DNA from: Alopecurus myosuroides
Lineage: Eukaryota > Streptophyta > Magnoliopsida > Poales > Poaceae
Length of the DNA stretch: 64,000 bases
NCBI GenBank assembly: GCA_028641055.1
Contig: CM054060.1
Coordinates: 163,530,696-163,594,695 of the forward strand
Direction: 5' to 3'
Under the pieces are notes generated by a model. It worked only from the letters and a program-made list of their open reading frames with translations. It did no database searches and was not told the origin of the DNA. Positions 48,004-58,975 of the stretch are shown here, in pieces. The position numbers and the translations under genes were made by a program. Numbering within the stretch: position 1 is the first letter of the stretch; each line of letters starts with the position of its first letter.

Positions 48004-49646
48004 TGAAGGGAATATGCCCGAGAGGCAATAATAAAGTGGTTATTATGTTATTCCTTTTTTATGATAAATGTTTATTTCTCATGCTAGAATTGTATTAACC
48101 GGAAACGTTGATACATGTGTGTTTAATAAACAAACAATGGTTCCTAGTAAAACCTCTCTTTTAACTAGCTCGTTGATTAATAGATGATCAAGGTTTCCTG
48201 ATCATGAACATTGGATGTTGTTACTAATGTGGTCATGTCATTAGAAGAATGATGTGATGAACATAGACCCAATATCAAGATAACAATACGATCAAGTCAT
48301 TTAGTTTATATTGTTATATCTTGCATACGAAGTAACTTATTCCTTAGACCATGAGATCATGTGAATCACTGATACCGGAAGGATGCTTTGATGTCATCAA
48401 ACATCACATAGTAACAAGGTGACTATAAAGGTGTCATTAGGTATTCGGAAAGTATTAGTTGAGGCTCATGGATCAAAAGTGGGATTTGTCCATCCAAATG
48501 GCGGAGAGATATACTCTGGGCCCTCTCGGTGATATCATATCGACACCGCTTGCAAGCATGTGACTAGGTCACAAGGATGTCATATCACGGAAATGATAAA
48601 AGAGTACTTGTCAGTAACGAGATTGAACAAGGTATGGTTGATACCAATGATCGAATCTCGGACAAGTAAAATATCGCGAGACAAAGGGAATAGTCACGAC
48701 GTTGTTGGTTCACACGATCACGAGAGTCATCGTTGAATATATAGGAGTCATCACGGATCTCCAGATCCCGCTGTTGATTATTGATCGGAGAGGAGTCTTG
48801 ATCATGTCTATCTTATTCGCGAACCGTAGGATGACACACTTAAGGCTCGATGACGCATTTGAGAGGATACGGAATATCGAAGAATCTTTTGGGCAGCACC
48901 GAAATTGTTTCGGGGAAAATTGAAATAGTTCAAGGGGTTTTTGGTCGAATGGTTGTTAATATAATTAACAAATGATTCGAGGTGCTATATGCAAATATTT
49001 GTTAATAGAATTAACAAATGCTGAAATAAAGAAATAAAAATGTTTTATTTATTTATTAAAGAAAAACTCTTGGATTTTCTAAGTGGGAAATAAAGGGAAA
49101 ATGAGTGGTGTGAGTGGAGTGTCCACTCACATGATGAGGGAAGAGGTGGGGGCACCACCATGGGCTGGCCGCACCCCCCTTGGACTGCCTCCCCCCTCCC
49201 CTATAAAAGGAGGGTGAGAGCTCTCCCTCCTCCACACACTTGCCCACCTCACTTCCTCCCCACCCGCTGCTCCATTCCATGGTCTCCGGCTTGGCGAAGC
49301 CCTGACCGTGGGATTCTTCAGCACCACCACGCCGTCGTGCTGCTGGAGTTCCGAGGGATCCTCTACTTCTGCCTCCCCGCTGGATCGAGGGAACGGAGGT
49401 CGTCATCAACCGTACGTGTGACCGATCACGGAGGCACCGCCGGATTGCGATGCACATCTTCTCTCTCTTGGGATCGGTGTGAGTACTACTACACCAACAA
49501 CGATATTTGATCTCGTAACGCTTTGTGTCTTTGAGGGTATGTTGTTCCTCTCTATGCTCGTTGCTTTCATCTCCTAGATTAGATCTTGGCCTTTCGGGTG
49601 TCTCTCGCGTAGGATTTTTTTTGTTTTCTATGCAACGAACCCTTCA
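48004..49646 (+). repeat. Copia-2 3' LTR
   Basis: Starts TGAAGGGAATATGCCC and ends ACGAACCCTTCA, so the perfect inverted ends TGAAGGG/CCCTTCA are kept. It lacks the 23-base duplication of the 5' copy. Confidence 0.9.
49202..49208 (+). promoter_or_regulatory. TATA box of the Copia-2 3' LTR
   Basis: TATAAAA, the same context as in the 5' LTR. It would initiate outward into 49.6 kb and beyond. Confidence 0.7.
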
Positions 49647-50001
49647 CGAGTTGTTCGTCAAAGGGGGATGAGATGTCATGTGGGAAGATTAGGGCTATAG
49701 GAGCAGCCTGGTCTAGCTAGTTTAAATTAGGAAATATGCCTGGTTTAGGTAATCTTTATTTGAATAGAGAAAATAAGATTTTGTTTGTTAGGAAAGTAGA
49801 GATAGGTTTTTTGGATGTAAAGTTAAGTCTTCCCCATATAAGGGAACCCCTGTACATGTTATGAGGAATAAGAAATATATCAGTGTAATTTTAGTAGAAC
49901 CGTCTCCCTCACCTACGATCTAAACCTCATCTCCTGCACAGCCGACGCCGCCCAGCTTCTTCCGACGATGTTTATCCCCTTTGTTTCCCAAGCACATGAC
50001 A
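49647..50001 (+). mobile_element. 3' end and LTR of the chromovirus-like Gypsy
   Basis: 49647-49673 continues the pol tail interrupted by Copia-2 and includes a purine tract AAAGGGGGATGAGA. A 328-base LTR follows (49674-50001) with perfect 8-base inverted ends TGTCATGT/ACATGACA and a TATA-like CCCATATAAGGG. Short LTRs of this kind are typical of Reina-type chromoviruses, so the lineage is a suggestion. The matching 5' LTR must lie left of the window because Copia-1 and everything in it are inserted in this element. Confidence 0.65.
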
Positions 50002-50048
50002 GTGGGTGATGCTTGTGGGTTATCAGGTGATGCTAATGAACTTAGGTG
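50002..50048. other. Short flank between the chromovirus-like LTR and the Athila-like element
   Basis: 47 bases with no feature other than the AGGTG TSD at 50044-50048. It was contiguous with 60613 before the Athila-like insertion. Confidence 0.6.
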
Positions 50049-51674
50049 TGATGGTGCAGATCTTGCACTCGTTGGGAGACCCCAAGAGGAAGGTATGAAG
50101 AGCACATCAGCAAGTTTTCCCTCCAAAAGAAACCAAGGTTGAATCGACCAGTAGGAGAAAGAAGCAACTTCTGAAGGTTGATACAGCTGAGGTGGTAGGG
50201 CGCACTATCGGTTCAGAAGCAACGTGGAACCTACACAACACAATCAAATCACTTTGCCCCAACGAAGCAGTGAGGTTGTCAATCTCACCGGTTTTGCTGA
50301 ACACAAAGAGGTTAAACGCACCGTGTGGAAAATAATATTTGTTTGCAGTATATGAAAGAGAACAGTGACGGAAATAGTAGAACAGTAGCCGCAGTATGAA
50401 AACATAGATTGAAGTGATTGTATTATCAGTATGAGGAAAATGGACCGGGGTCCATAGTTCCCTAGAGGTGTCTCTCCATAGAAGATAAATAGCATGTGTG
50501 GTGAACAAATTACATATGGGCAATTGACAGATATAAAGGCTGCACCGTAGTGCCTATGCATGACATGATGATTACTATGTGATTCATGCGAGCATTACAA
50601 CAAGACTCATAAACGGTTATCCAACTGCATCTATGACTAATAATCCACCCTCAGAATGTCATCTGAGAAATCCTTGGGTATTAAGTTGCAAGCAACAGAT
50701 AATCGCAGTAAGAAAAGTGTGTAATGTAAACAATGTAAACATCGTTGTTTTCTCCCTAATGGCAACAACACATCCTTCATCCGTCATGTTTCTATCACTC
50801 GAGCACATATGCAAAGAAGGCATGAACCCACTATCGAGCATAAATACTCCCTCTTGGAGTCACTAGCATCTACTTGGCCAGAGCATCTACTAACAACGGA
50901 GAGCATGCAAGATTATAAATAACACACACATGAAGATAACATGATAGATTGATAATTAAGAGACATAGCATTCAATATTCATCGAATCCCAGTAACCACA
51001 AAATGTAGCATTACAATAAGATGATCTTGATCATGTAGGGCAGCTCACAAGATCTAAACATGAGGCATAAAGAGGAGAGAACAACCATCTAGCTACTGCT
51101 ATGGACCCGTAGACGAAACATGAACTACTCACGCATCATTTCGGAGGCGGGCATGGTGGTGTAGAGCCCTCCGGTGATGATTTCCCCTCCCGACATGGTG
51201 CCGGAGAGAACTCCAGAACCCTCCCGAACTCGGGTTGACTATGATGGTGGCCTCGGGTGTTTTTAGTGGAATTGTGGATTGTTTTAGGGTTAACACTTCG
51301 AGGGGAATAAATAGGCGAAAGGGCAATGTCAGTGGGTAGTCAGGGGGCACACCACCCAATGGCGCGACCAGGGGGCGCCGCCCTATGGTGTGGGGCCCCT
51401 GGGGCCCCGCTCCGGGTCTCTTTTGGACTCTGTGGATCCTCTGGGAATTCTAAGACTTCTGGGCTTCAAATCGTCCAATTCCGAGAATATTTCCAGAACA
51501 ACTTTTCTGCAACTAAAAACAGCAGAAAACAGGAACTGACTCTGTGACATCTTGTCAATAGGTTAGTCCCAGGAAATCGATAGAAATGGCATAAAGTTTA
51601 AATAAAACATGTAGCATAAGGCATGAAAACAACATGGAACATCGGAAATTAAGGATACGTTTATGACGTATCAA
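50049..51674 (-). repeat. 3' LTR of the Athila-like element
   Basis: In element orientation it starts TGATACGTCATAAACG. It matches 58976-60607 with visibly more differences than the other LTR pairs here (over 5% by eye). A TATTTATT string on the minus strand near 51305 is a possible TATA region. ORFs within it have no features. Confidence 0.9.
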
Positions 51675-54229
51675 CATCCCCAAGCTTAGTTCCTACTCCT
51701 CCTCGAGTAGGTAAACGATAAAAACAAATAATTTCTGAGGTGACATGCTACCAACATAAACTTGATCATCTAAATTCTAAAAGCATAAGCATAGCTGAGA
51801 TCATATCACTTTAAAAACAAGCATGATAGATATAATTTTAACAATGAAACATAGCAATCACTTTGCATCATGAAAAGTAACACAAATAAAAGATCAGGAA
51901 TAATAATACACTTGAAAGTTATACGTTTGTTTCAAGCATAGAGAAAATATGGCAAAGTGATATTTCGCTTGTCCCTAAGAGTGGGGAAAAGTATAAATGC
52001 CAGGACACCTTCAAATTTCAAGTGGATGACTAGAACAAATAATTTGAGAGCAAATAATAACACAACATGAATCAATTAATAATGTTTCTGGGACAAATGC
52101 ACATTAAACTCAGAATGGCAACTATGCTCTCTCAACTGTGCATAAAGTTAGAAGATGGAGACTCAACATAAAAGTAAAAGGAAGGCCCTACGTAGAGGGA
52201 AACAGGGATCACTCATGTGCTAGAGCTTTTTATTTTATTAAACAGAGGTATTTAAAACAATTTTTTAGAGAGGTGTATATGCTTATGTCAACGAATGGTA
52301 GACAAAAAATACAGTATGTCACAAGCCAACTAGACTTTACAAGAGCGGCTCCCATAGAAGAACGCATCTGGGTAGAAGGTCATCCCTTTTTCTCTTTTGT
52401 TTACACAATTATGCTTTGACTCATAAATCAGGGTCAAAAATAGTGAAGAGAATTTGTTGTATTAAGTTTGGGGCTGGGCACCCCGCTCCTAGCTCTTCTA
52501 GCAATTGGATAAGCGGATGAAGCCACTACTCCAGGGTGTGACATCCAATCAACAAGTGAGATAAAGATTCTCTATTCACGTCCTCATGAGCTAAAACTTG
52601 AGCACAAAATAGGAGTAATTTTGAAGGTTTTAAAGGTAAGACATGAGTATTTTACTTTGGAATGACGGTTAAATACCACATGTAGGTAGTTATGGTGGAC
52701 ACATTTGGCAAAATTTGGTTTTGAGGAGTTGGATGCACGAGCAGAGCTCATACTCAGTACAGGTGGAGGCTAGCAAAAGACTGGGAGCGACAAATCAGGG
52801 TATTACAAGTTCAAAAACAAAATGATCATAGAGGCTATAACTGACTAGTTTGTAGTCATAAACATGGTGTAAGCATGCGCCAAGTCAACCAAATAAAACA
52901 TTCAAAGGAGAACACCACAAATTCATGCTTCAATATGAAAACAACAACTCATGATTCTTTCAATGACACATTAAACACTCTCAGCTATTTGAGACAAGTC
53001 ATGCTACAAAAATAAGCACTGGGATTATAATTAAAATAACATCTAAGACGACATGAAAAAGTCTAGCCACAGTCTATACAAGCTTCTTTTTGCACCTTTG
53101 TAAGCCCGAAAAATGTACTACTGTTTTCCAACACCAAACATTTTATACTAAATAAAAAACTCTCCAAGAGATATAGCAATGAAACAAGCGAGTACTAACA
53201 CAACTCTACTAAAACTAACAGCTCTGAATAAGAGATGCATGAAAAATAGGAGCTAAAAGGTAATTTTGCAACAACTAGAAGAAAAACTAAGAATACAAGC
53301 ATAACGAGTATTCATATGAAAAAGCGGAGCGTGTCTCTCTCCCAAACAAAGAATGCTAGGTTCCAACAATATTATTGTAGAAAGGAAAACCAAACAAAAC
53401 ACAAGAAAAACAAAAAGAAGCTCCAAGTAAAAATTCATATGATGTGACCGAATAAAAATACAGTTTCACTAGAAGTGACCTGATAAATTGTTGATGAAGA
53501 AGGGGATGCCTTGGGCATCCCCAAGCTTAGACGCTTGAGTCTTCTTAGGATTTTCTGGGATGAACCACGGGGACATCCCCAAGCTTTGTCTTTGCACTCT
53601 TCTTGATCACATTATATCACCCTCTTCTCTTGACCCTTGAAAACTTCGTTCACACGACACTCAAAGAGTAATTTGCATTAGAGGGTTAGTGCACAATAAA
53701 AAATTCATGGGTTCTGCAAGGGCACAAGTGCTATTGATACTTTTGAACATTAGATACAGCCACTGATGTTTCGTGGAGTAAAGAAATCCACTCAACATAG
53801 TAAAAGAACAAATGCAAGAAAAATGGCAGAATCTGCCAAAACTAGAACAATCTGTAATGACGATTTTTTTCGGGACACTTAAGTTGCTCAAATAGAAAAA
53901 CGTAAAGAAAAAAGTTTCGGAATTAGCTGAGGAATAAGCACAAAAATTTCAGGTCATTTTGATCTTTCTGTGAATTATACGATATTTTACGGTGAACAAC
54001 AGAAATCTGTTCTCTGCGCAGAAATCCAAAACCAACTCCAACTTTCGCTAGAAACTTTACTTGGCACAACTAAAACATGAAAATAAAGATATAAAGGAGT
54101 TGCTACAGAAGTATACAACCCCTTGACTCAAAGAAAACAAAGAAAAACAAAGAAAACATTAAATCATGGGTTATCTCCCAAGAAGTGCTTTTCTTTAATG
54201 CCTTTTAGCTAGGCCCAGAAAAATGAAAT
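51675..54229 (-). other. Non-coding 3' region of the Athila-like element
   Basis: Begins on the element's 3' side with the polypurine tract AAGCTTGGGGATG (complement of 51676-51688). The same 13 bases recur at 53516-53528 and 53574-53586. AT-rich with no supported gene. Position and length suit a place where pol would be in an autonomous relative, so it may be a replacement or deletion derivative. Confidence 0.7.
53502..53522. repeat. Perfect 9-bp inverted repeat next to a PPT-like motif
   Basis: GGGGATGCC, loop TTG, GGCATCCCC. It can form a stable hairpin in either strand and runs directly into an internal PPT-like copy (53516-53528). Confidence 0.85.
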
Positions 54230-55050
54230 CAAGTATTTTCAAGAGAAGAAGCATCCAAGTTATTACGAGGATTATGTTTACCTTTCTTACCCTTATTATT
54301 ACTTTGAGGGAACTAATGGTTGGAACATGGTTTTGAAGTGAAAGTCATGGTACCTTTTCCCACATCAATAGTTGCTCTTAATAGCTTTAGCAGAGATCTT
54401 CCAAGGGTAATTTGGTCTCCTCCTACACATTCAATAACAAGATAATCAGGGGAGACCGTTCTCCCTAGGAGTTTTGTAAGCACTCCTCAGCTGTCCCAAT
54501 GGGAAATATAGTGGTCTTATTAGTGAGAGGAATTTCTTCTCCTCCCTCGGAAAGTCCCCAAAGACTCAAAGATTCATAAATTTCTTTAGGCATAAGACAA
54601 AATTCAGACATAATATCACAACGAGTATTAAAAGTTTCACCATTTATTTCAATCTTTACTATAGGAATTATGTTTGAGGCTCCAGAGTTTTTTGAGACAT
54701 ATTCAAAATGTTCACGCATCTGATTATAACTTTCTTTTAGACAAGACATACGTGACTCAAGAGTATTCAATCTAGCATAAATGCTTGCAAAGGCTTATCA
54801 GAGCTACTAGGTGAGCTATAGGTCGCAATTAAATTTTTTATGGCATTAAAATCTTGATCTCCATCACAACGGAGGAAATCTCCCCCTACCACGGTGTCCA
54901 AAGCATATCTATAGCAAAGTACAAGAACAAAATAAAAGCTACGAAGAAACCGGTTTAGAGTCATTTTAGGTTCAATTTTGCAATAAGAATCAAAACCTCT
55001 AGACCAAGCTTCCTAAAAATTCTCGTCACTCCCTTGTTTGAAAGTGAAGA
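54230..55050 (-). pseudogene. Athila-like gag C-terminal part and protease relic
   Basis: Continues the gag that starts at 58780. Visible blocks are NRFLRSFYFVLVLCYRYALD and GDQDFNAIKNLIATYSS of Athila gag, then a protease-like segment with CDIMSEFCLMPKEIYESL, where the active-site DIGS reads DIMS, so catalysis would be lost. It ends at TGA 54230-54232. A TAG lies at 55013-55015, with frameshifts near 54785 and 54490. In Athila-type elements this would be the capsid and maturation part of the polyprotein. Confidence 0.8.
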
Positions 55051-55318
55051 TCATTTGTGATAACCCAAAATCCTGGATAGATTAACTAATTTGATGACAT
55101 GGTAATTTTGCTAATCATTTATAGTTAAATTGGATCTTAAAAGTATTAATCTAGTTTAGTGGTAAAATTTGACTGTAGACTTAAAATATGATTTTAGAAT
55201 TGTGCATGCTAATGACTAGAGGTCTTTGTCTTATTTGCATGAAGTACTAGATTATTTTTCTAGTGCATGACCCTTGCATGCATCGATGCATCCCACCATG
55301 CATGGATGATTAGTTGTA

Positions 55319-55442
55319 CTCCCTCCGTTCAACAATAGATAACTTCCACATATCTATATATGGATGTATCTACACACTAGAATATGTCTAGATACATCCA
55401 TATATAGATATATGGAAGTCATCTATTGTTGAACGGAGGGAG
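55319..55442. mobile_element. Stowaway MITE
   Basis: 124 bases with terminal inverted repeats CTCCCTCCGTTC, flanked by TA on both sides. The two arms (55319-55373 and 55388-55442) are complementary for about 53 of 55 positions, giving a long hairpin. CTCCCTCCG ends with a TA target are diagnostic of grass Stowaway elements, mobilised by Tc1/mariner transposases. Confidence 0.97.
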
Positions 55443-55456
55443 TATTAGCTAGCTAA

Positions 55457-57254
55457 GGGCATCTCTAGTCGTTGCGCCCCCCCAGGACACAAAACGCCGC
55501 CGTTTTGGGGCCGCCGCGGCGCTAAACGGCGCTATTTTGGAACCTGGGGGGGCATCGTTCCCAGTCGCTCCCCGAGCCCAAGAATCGGCCCAAAACAAAC
55601 GCAATTTGAAAACTAGTCGATTTTTATTGAAATTTGCAAAGTGCGTACATATTCGGCGCGAATTTAAGCTAGAACAAAAAATTTAAACTAGAAATTAAAC
55701 TAAAACTTTAGGCCGAGGCTGGCGGCGATAGCCTGGCTGTAATCGCCGCCGTCGTCGTCGTCGTCGTCGCCGGGGCCGTCGCCGGGGCGCTTGCTCGGCC
55801 CCTGTCCTTCGTCGCCGCCGCCGCAGTCCCACCTGCTCGCCTCGAGGGCTTGCTAGATCACGCCCTCGTCGTCGGAGTCGGGGTCGAGGATGATGTACTC
55901 GTTCTCCTTCTGCGGCGGCGGGGGAGGGACGCGGAGGCGGGCCGCGTTGGCGGCGGCCTGACGTTCGCGCGCCGCCTTGCGCTGCTCGGCTTCCGCCAGC
56001 AGGCGGCGCTGGAGCTCGAGCTCCGCCTCGGTGGTGTCCCGCAGGCTCCACCGAGTGGCGGTGTCGTCGTCGAGTGGCTGCAGCGTGTCCAGCGACAGCT
56101 GCTCCGCGACCTTCTGGTCGGGCCAATCGGCTTCGTCGTCGTCGCTGCCGTCCTCCGTCTTCGGGCGAACCACGCGTTCGAAGCGTGGCTCGCCGAGGCG
56201 GAGCGCGCCGGCGTTCAGAAAGGGGGGAGGTGGACAAGGACTGTCCGGCGGAGGAGCTGGACGTCGCGGACGAGGAAGAGGCGCCGGTCCGCCGTGCCAC
56301 CCACGGCTGGGCCTGCATCGGCGGCATCTCCAGGCGCGGCTGGTTGCCGCCGTGGATGTGGTCGAGGTCCTCCTCCAAGGTCCTGTTGGGGGCGCTCCAC
56401 CAGCGGCGCCGCCCGTTGGCGTTGAAGCGCCCGTCCACCGGCCCGTTGTCGTTCTCGGAGTCGAGCTCCCGATCGCGGCGCGCCGTGAGCTGCCCCCACC
56501 AGAACTCATCCACGCCGGTGAGCGGGTAGTTCGCGGGGTGCTGCATGCCGTCGCGCATCTCGCGGATGGCGCGCCGGAACTCGGGGTCAGAAGAGGGGAG
56601 GGGAGGCACGGGGACACCGCCGGCGCTGAGCGCCCAGCGGCTCGCCCCCGCGGCGGAGCTAGGGAGGCGCGTGTCCGGCGGGCATGGGTAGCCCGCGCGG
56701 TAGAGCGCCATCGCCTCGCTCCGGCGCAGGTTATGGCGCGGGAACCCGTTGGCCGCAGCCCCGTTCTTGCCGCCGGCCATTTTTCGTGGAGAGAAGAGGG
56801 GAGGAGAGCGTCGAGAGGAAGAAGAGGGGGAGGAGCTCGCCGGTGGAAGAATGGTGGGGCGCGGCGCGCGGCAGGGGGGTTTCTATAGCGCGGCGATCGG
56901 CCGGGCATTTACTGCGTGCGCGCGTCCCCTCGCTGCCGCCCGCCACGCCATTACGCCGGCAACCTTTGGGCGGGGCGCATGCACTGGGCGGCCGCCACGC
57001 CATAAACGACGGTAGCCTTTGACCGCGTGGCAGCCGAGAAGACGATCACGGGGGGCGGTTCTGTTCCCGCGCTTTCTCGTCGCGTCGCTGACCGAGCTGG
57101 CCCACGCGCGCGACCGCGCAGTTTCGCCCCCCCAGGCCGAACCCAGCGGGCTGGGTTTGGCCTGGGTGCCGTGGCGCTATTTGGGCCTCTGGGGGGCCGA
57201 GTGGCGCGAAAAAAGCCCCCTGGGGGGCTCTGGGGGGGACGGCTGGAGATGCCC
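55457..57254 (-). mobile_element. PIF/Harbinger-like DNA transposon, non-autonomous, with an internal ORF
   Basis: Terminal inverted repeats GGGCATCTCTAGTCG (left) and GGGCATCTCCAGCCG (right, reverse complement), with two mismatches in 15 bases and a 3-base TSD TAA (55454-55456 and 57255-57257). A 3-base TWA target is typical of PIF/Harbinger. It is 1,798 bases, very GC-rich inside, and has no DDE transposase or Myb-like protein that I can see. Strand is given for the ORF. Confidence 0.75.
55853..56780 (-). pseudogene. Uncharacterised ORF inside the Harbinger-like element, frameshifted
   Basis: Starts at the ATG at 56780 (MAGGKNGAAANGFPRHNLRR). The N-terminal half includes SEAMALYRAGYPCPPD, RRAIREMRDGMQH, the aromatic stretch RRRWWSAPNRTLEEDLDH and a Ser-rich region. 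The frame then shifts in a G-run near 56219-56226. The C-terminal half, in the other frame, has a charged helix (EAELELQRRLLAEAEQRKAA), a Pro-rich stretch and an acidic end (DPDSDDEG), stopping near 55853. The composition is that of a real protein-coding sequence. Function is not recognised; it could be a captured host gene or an element-specific protein. Confidence 0.6.
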
Positions 57255-57549
57255 TAAGTGAGAGAAGATGTTACGTACGTGCCCCTTTACTGGAGGAGGT
57301 AGTCGTGTTAGTCGGCAGATATTCTTGCCGTGGGCCATGCCCATGCCTTATTGGCAGCACCTGAATAGCTGATTCATATCCTGGTTCTTGCGTCGATGTG
57401 TTGCATGGTAGACATCTTGTAAATTTCTGACACGTGCGTGTGATTGATTGGGGGCAGCATCTAGATATTTTGTCTCCCAGCTGCATCGAAGGGTCATCTC
57501 CGCTATCCGGCCAGCTTAGATATTTCCATGCTAGATGGTGCGGTCACCC

Positions 57550-57557
57550 TATAAATA
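57550..57557 (+). promoter_or_regulatory. TATA box of the nested solo LTR
   Basis: TATAAATA in CACCCTATAAATAGCTGC followed by a CT- and CA-rich start region (CTCAGACCTCACACAACA), a textbook plant core promoter layout. Confidence 0.65.
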
Positions 57558-58737
57558 GCTGCTGCTATCGTTTCGCTCTTCTCAGACCTCACACAACACA
57601 ACGTTGAGATAATGATAGAATAGAGGGTAACCCTGGTTAGAGAGGGCTAAGCTTGCGGACATGAGATAATTAAGAAGAGGGGGGGCCGTGGCGCATCATC
57701 GTTTGCTGGTGATATTCTATCGATCAACTATGATGCTGGAGTATGAGTACGAGCTTGTATGTCGGTCTTAGCTCGTGCCTGGATTGGTGGATCATACCGG
57801 AGTCGACCGAGAAAGTATTTTTGATAGCTACGCCATAGCTAATTCAGGCAACCTCTTCCTACATCTCTCATATATTTTGTGAAGTGGACTTTGTATTTAA
57901 ATTGCATGATACCGTACTGGTACGAGAGATGTATGGATATATCGGAGCTATGGTGCTGGTGTCGTTATGCGGTGATGGATCCGTAGGAGCCACCGATACG
58001 AACCGGTCGTAGCACGTGTATTCGCATGGACAATGAACTAGTGTTTTCTGAAGTAAAACTTGGTACTACGAAGGTGATCATATTGTACCGGTCACAGTTC
58101 AGGTATGGGACTGACTGAGTTCTCCGTGAGGGGCGGCCCTTGTTCGGAAAGTGTCGGTGATGGATCCGTAGGAGCGACCGACATGAGTAGGTCAAGGTGT
58201 CCGGTGTCTGAGCGGATCAAAGAGCTCTGCTCTTCTAGAGTCTGTGTGGTTCTAATCGAGACTGTCGATGTCGGAGTACCCCTCTTAAGAGTGTAAATGT
58301 GTGAATATTCATCCATGTGAGTCCCGGGTAGGGAACCTTGCCTTCATGTGTGGCACCATGTGATTTTAACCTGATTAACAACTTAACAACTGTATTTCCA
58401 AAACCTAGTGTATTTTACAATGTATATGAAAGTGTATGAATAGTTTTCTGAGTACGACTTGTTTGTACTCACCCTTGCACCCCTTGTTTTTATCAGAGTT
58501 CACAGCGGAAGACTTCGTCGTTCGAAGAGTAGGCTGGACCAGTTGGGTGGGAATCGTGTAGAGAACATTTGTATTATTCTTGTAAATGTAAATAATCTTG
58601 TAAATAGTGTAACTGAGTTGTTTGAGATCCACTGTGCTGGTTTTTCCTGTTTTTCTACGCCTTGCACGTGTATAGGCCTTCGGTCCATAGACGCGCGGCG
58701 GCTGTCATTCCCCCAGGCCCGGTCTCGGGGCGTGACA

Positions 58738-58780
58738 TCATTTCCTCACATGACATGGTAAAATGAACATGAGTACTCAT
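58738..58780 (-). pseudogene. Athila-like gag, first codons
   Basis: The ATG is at 58780 (minus) and opens with STHVHFTMSCEE before the solo LTR breaks the frame at TCATT. The remainder of gag resumes at 55055. An untranslated leader of about 170 bases (58781-58947) separates this start from the primer site. Confidence 0.7.
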
Positions 58781-58947
58781 TTTAGCAAGATTAAAAACAA
58801 AATAAAAATGATAACTAGAATAAGAACTATTTTGTGTGTGTTTTTGATAAAGAGAAGCAAACAAGACAAAACAAAATAAACTAAGCAAAACTAAAACAAA
58901 GTAAGGAGATTGGAAGTGAGAGAATCCCCTTGCAGACATCCTCTTCC

Positions 58948-58965
58948 TCCTCGGCAACGATGCTA
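58948..58965 (-). other. Degenerate primer-binding site of the Athila-like element
   Basis: The minus strand reads TAGCATCGTTGCCGAGGA, a mutated form of the TGGCGCCGTTGCCGGGGA site common in plant Gypsy elements. It is about ten bases inside the 5' LTR end. Confidence 0.7.
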
Positions 58966-58975
58966 GATAAAGTCT

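Larger units (their letters stand above)
41394..49646 (+). mobile_element. Copia-2, BARE/Angela-type element, complete ends but heavily decayed coding region
   Basis: Two LTRs (41394-43066 and 48004-49646), an initiator-Met primer site, a leader matching Copia-1 and a polypurine tract. The flanks CGAGC (41389-41393) and CGAGT (49647-49651) form a TSD with one change. It inserted in the chromovirus-like remnant: the sequence reads through from CTCAAGGACGAG to TTGTTCGTC once Copia-2 is removed. Confidence 0.9.
55056..58737 (+). mobile_element. Solo LTR nested in the Athila-like gag, itself carrying two DNA transposons
   Basis: Starts TGTGATAACCC and ends GGGGCGTGACA with a perfect TSD TCATT (55051-55055 and 58738-58742). 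Removing the two DNA transposons leaves about 1.75 kb with no coding content, which suits a solo LTR. The TATA box at 57550 sets the plus orientation. After the insertion 57255-58737 holds the LTR promoter, leader and U5 and nothing else recognised. Confidence 0.8.

Noticed and set aside
55977..56888. A 303-codon plus-strand frame inside the Harbinger-like element
   Set aside because: Shadow of the minus-strand ORF in very GC-rich DNA; composition is low-complexity Arg/Gly/Ala and it has no sensible start context.
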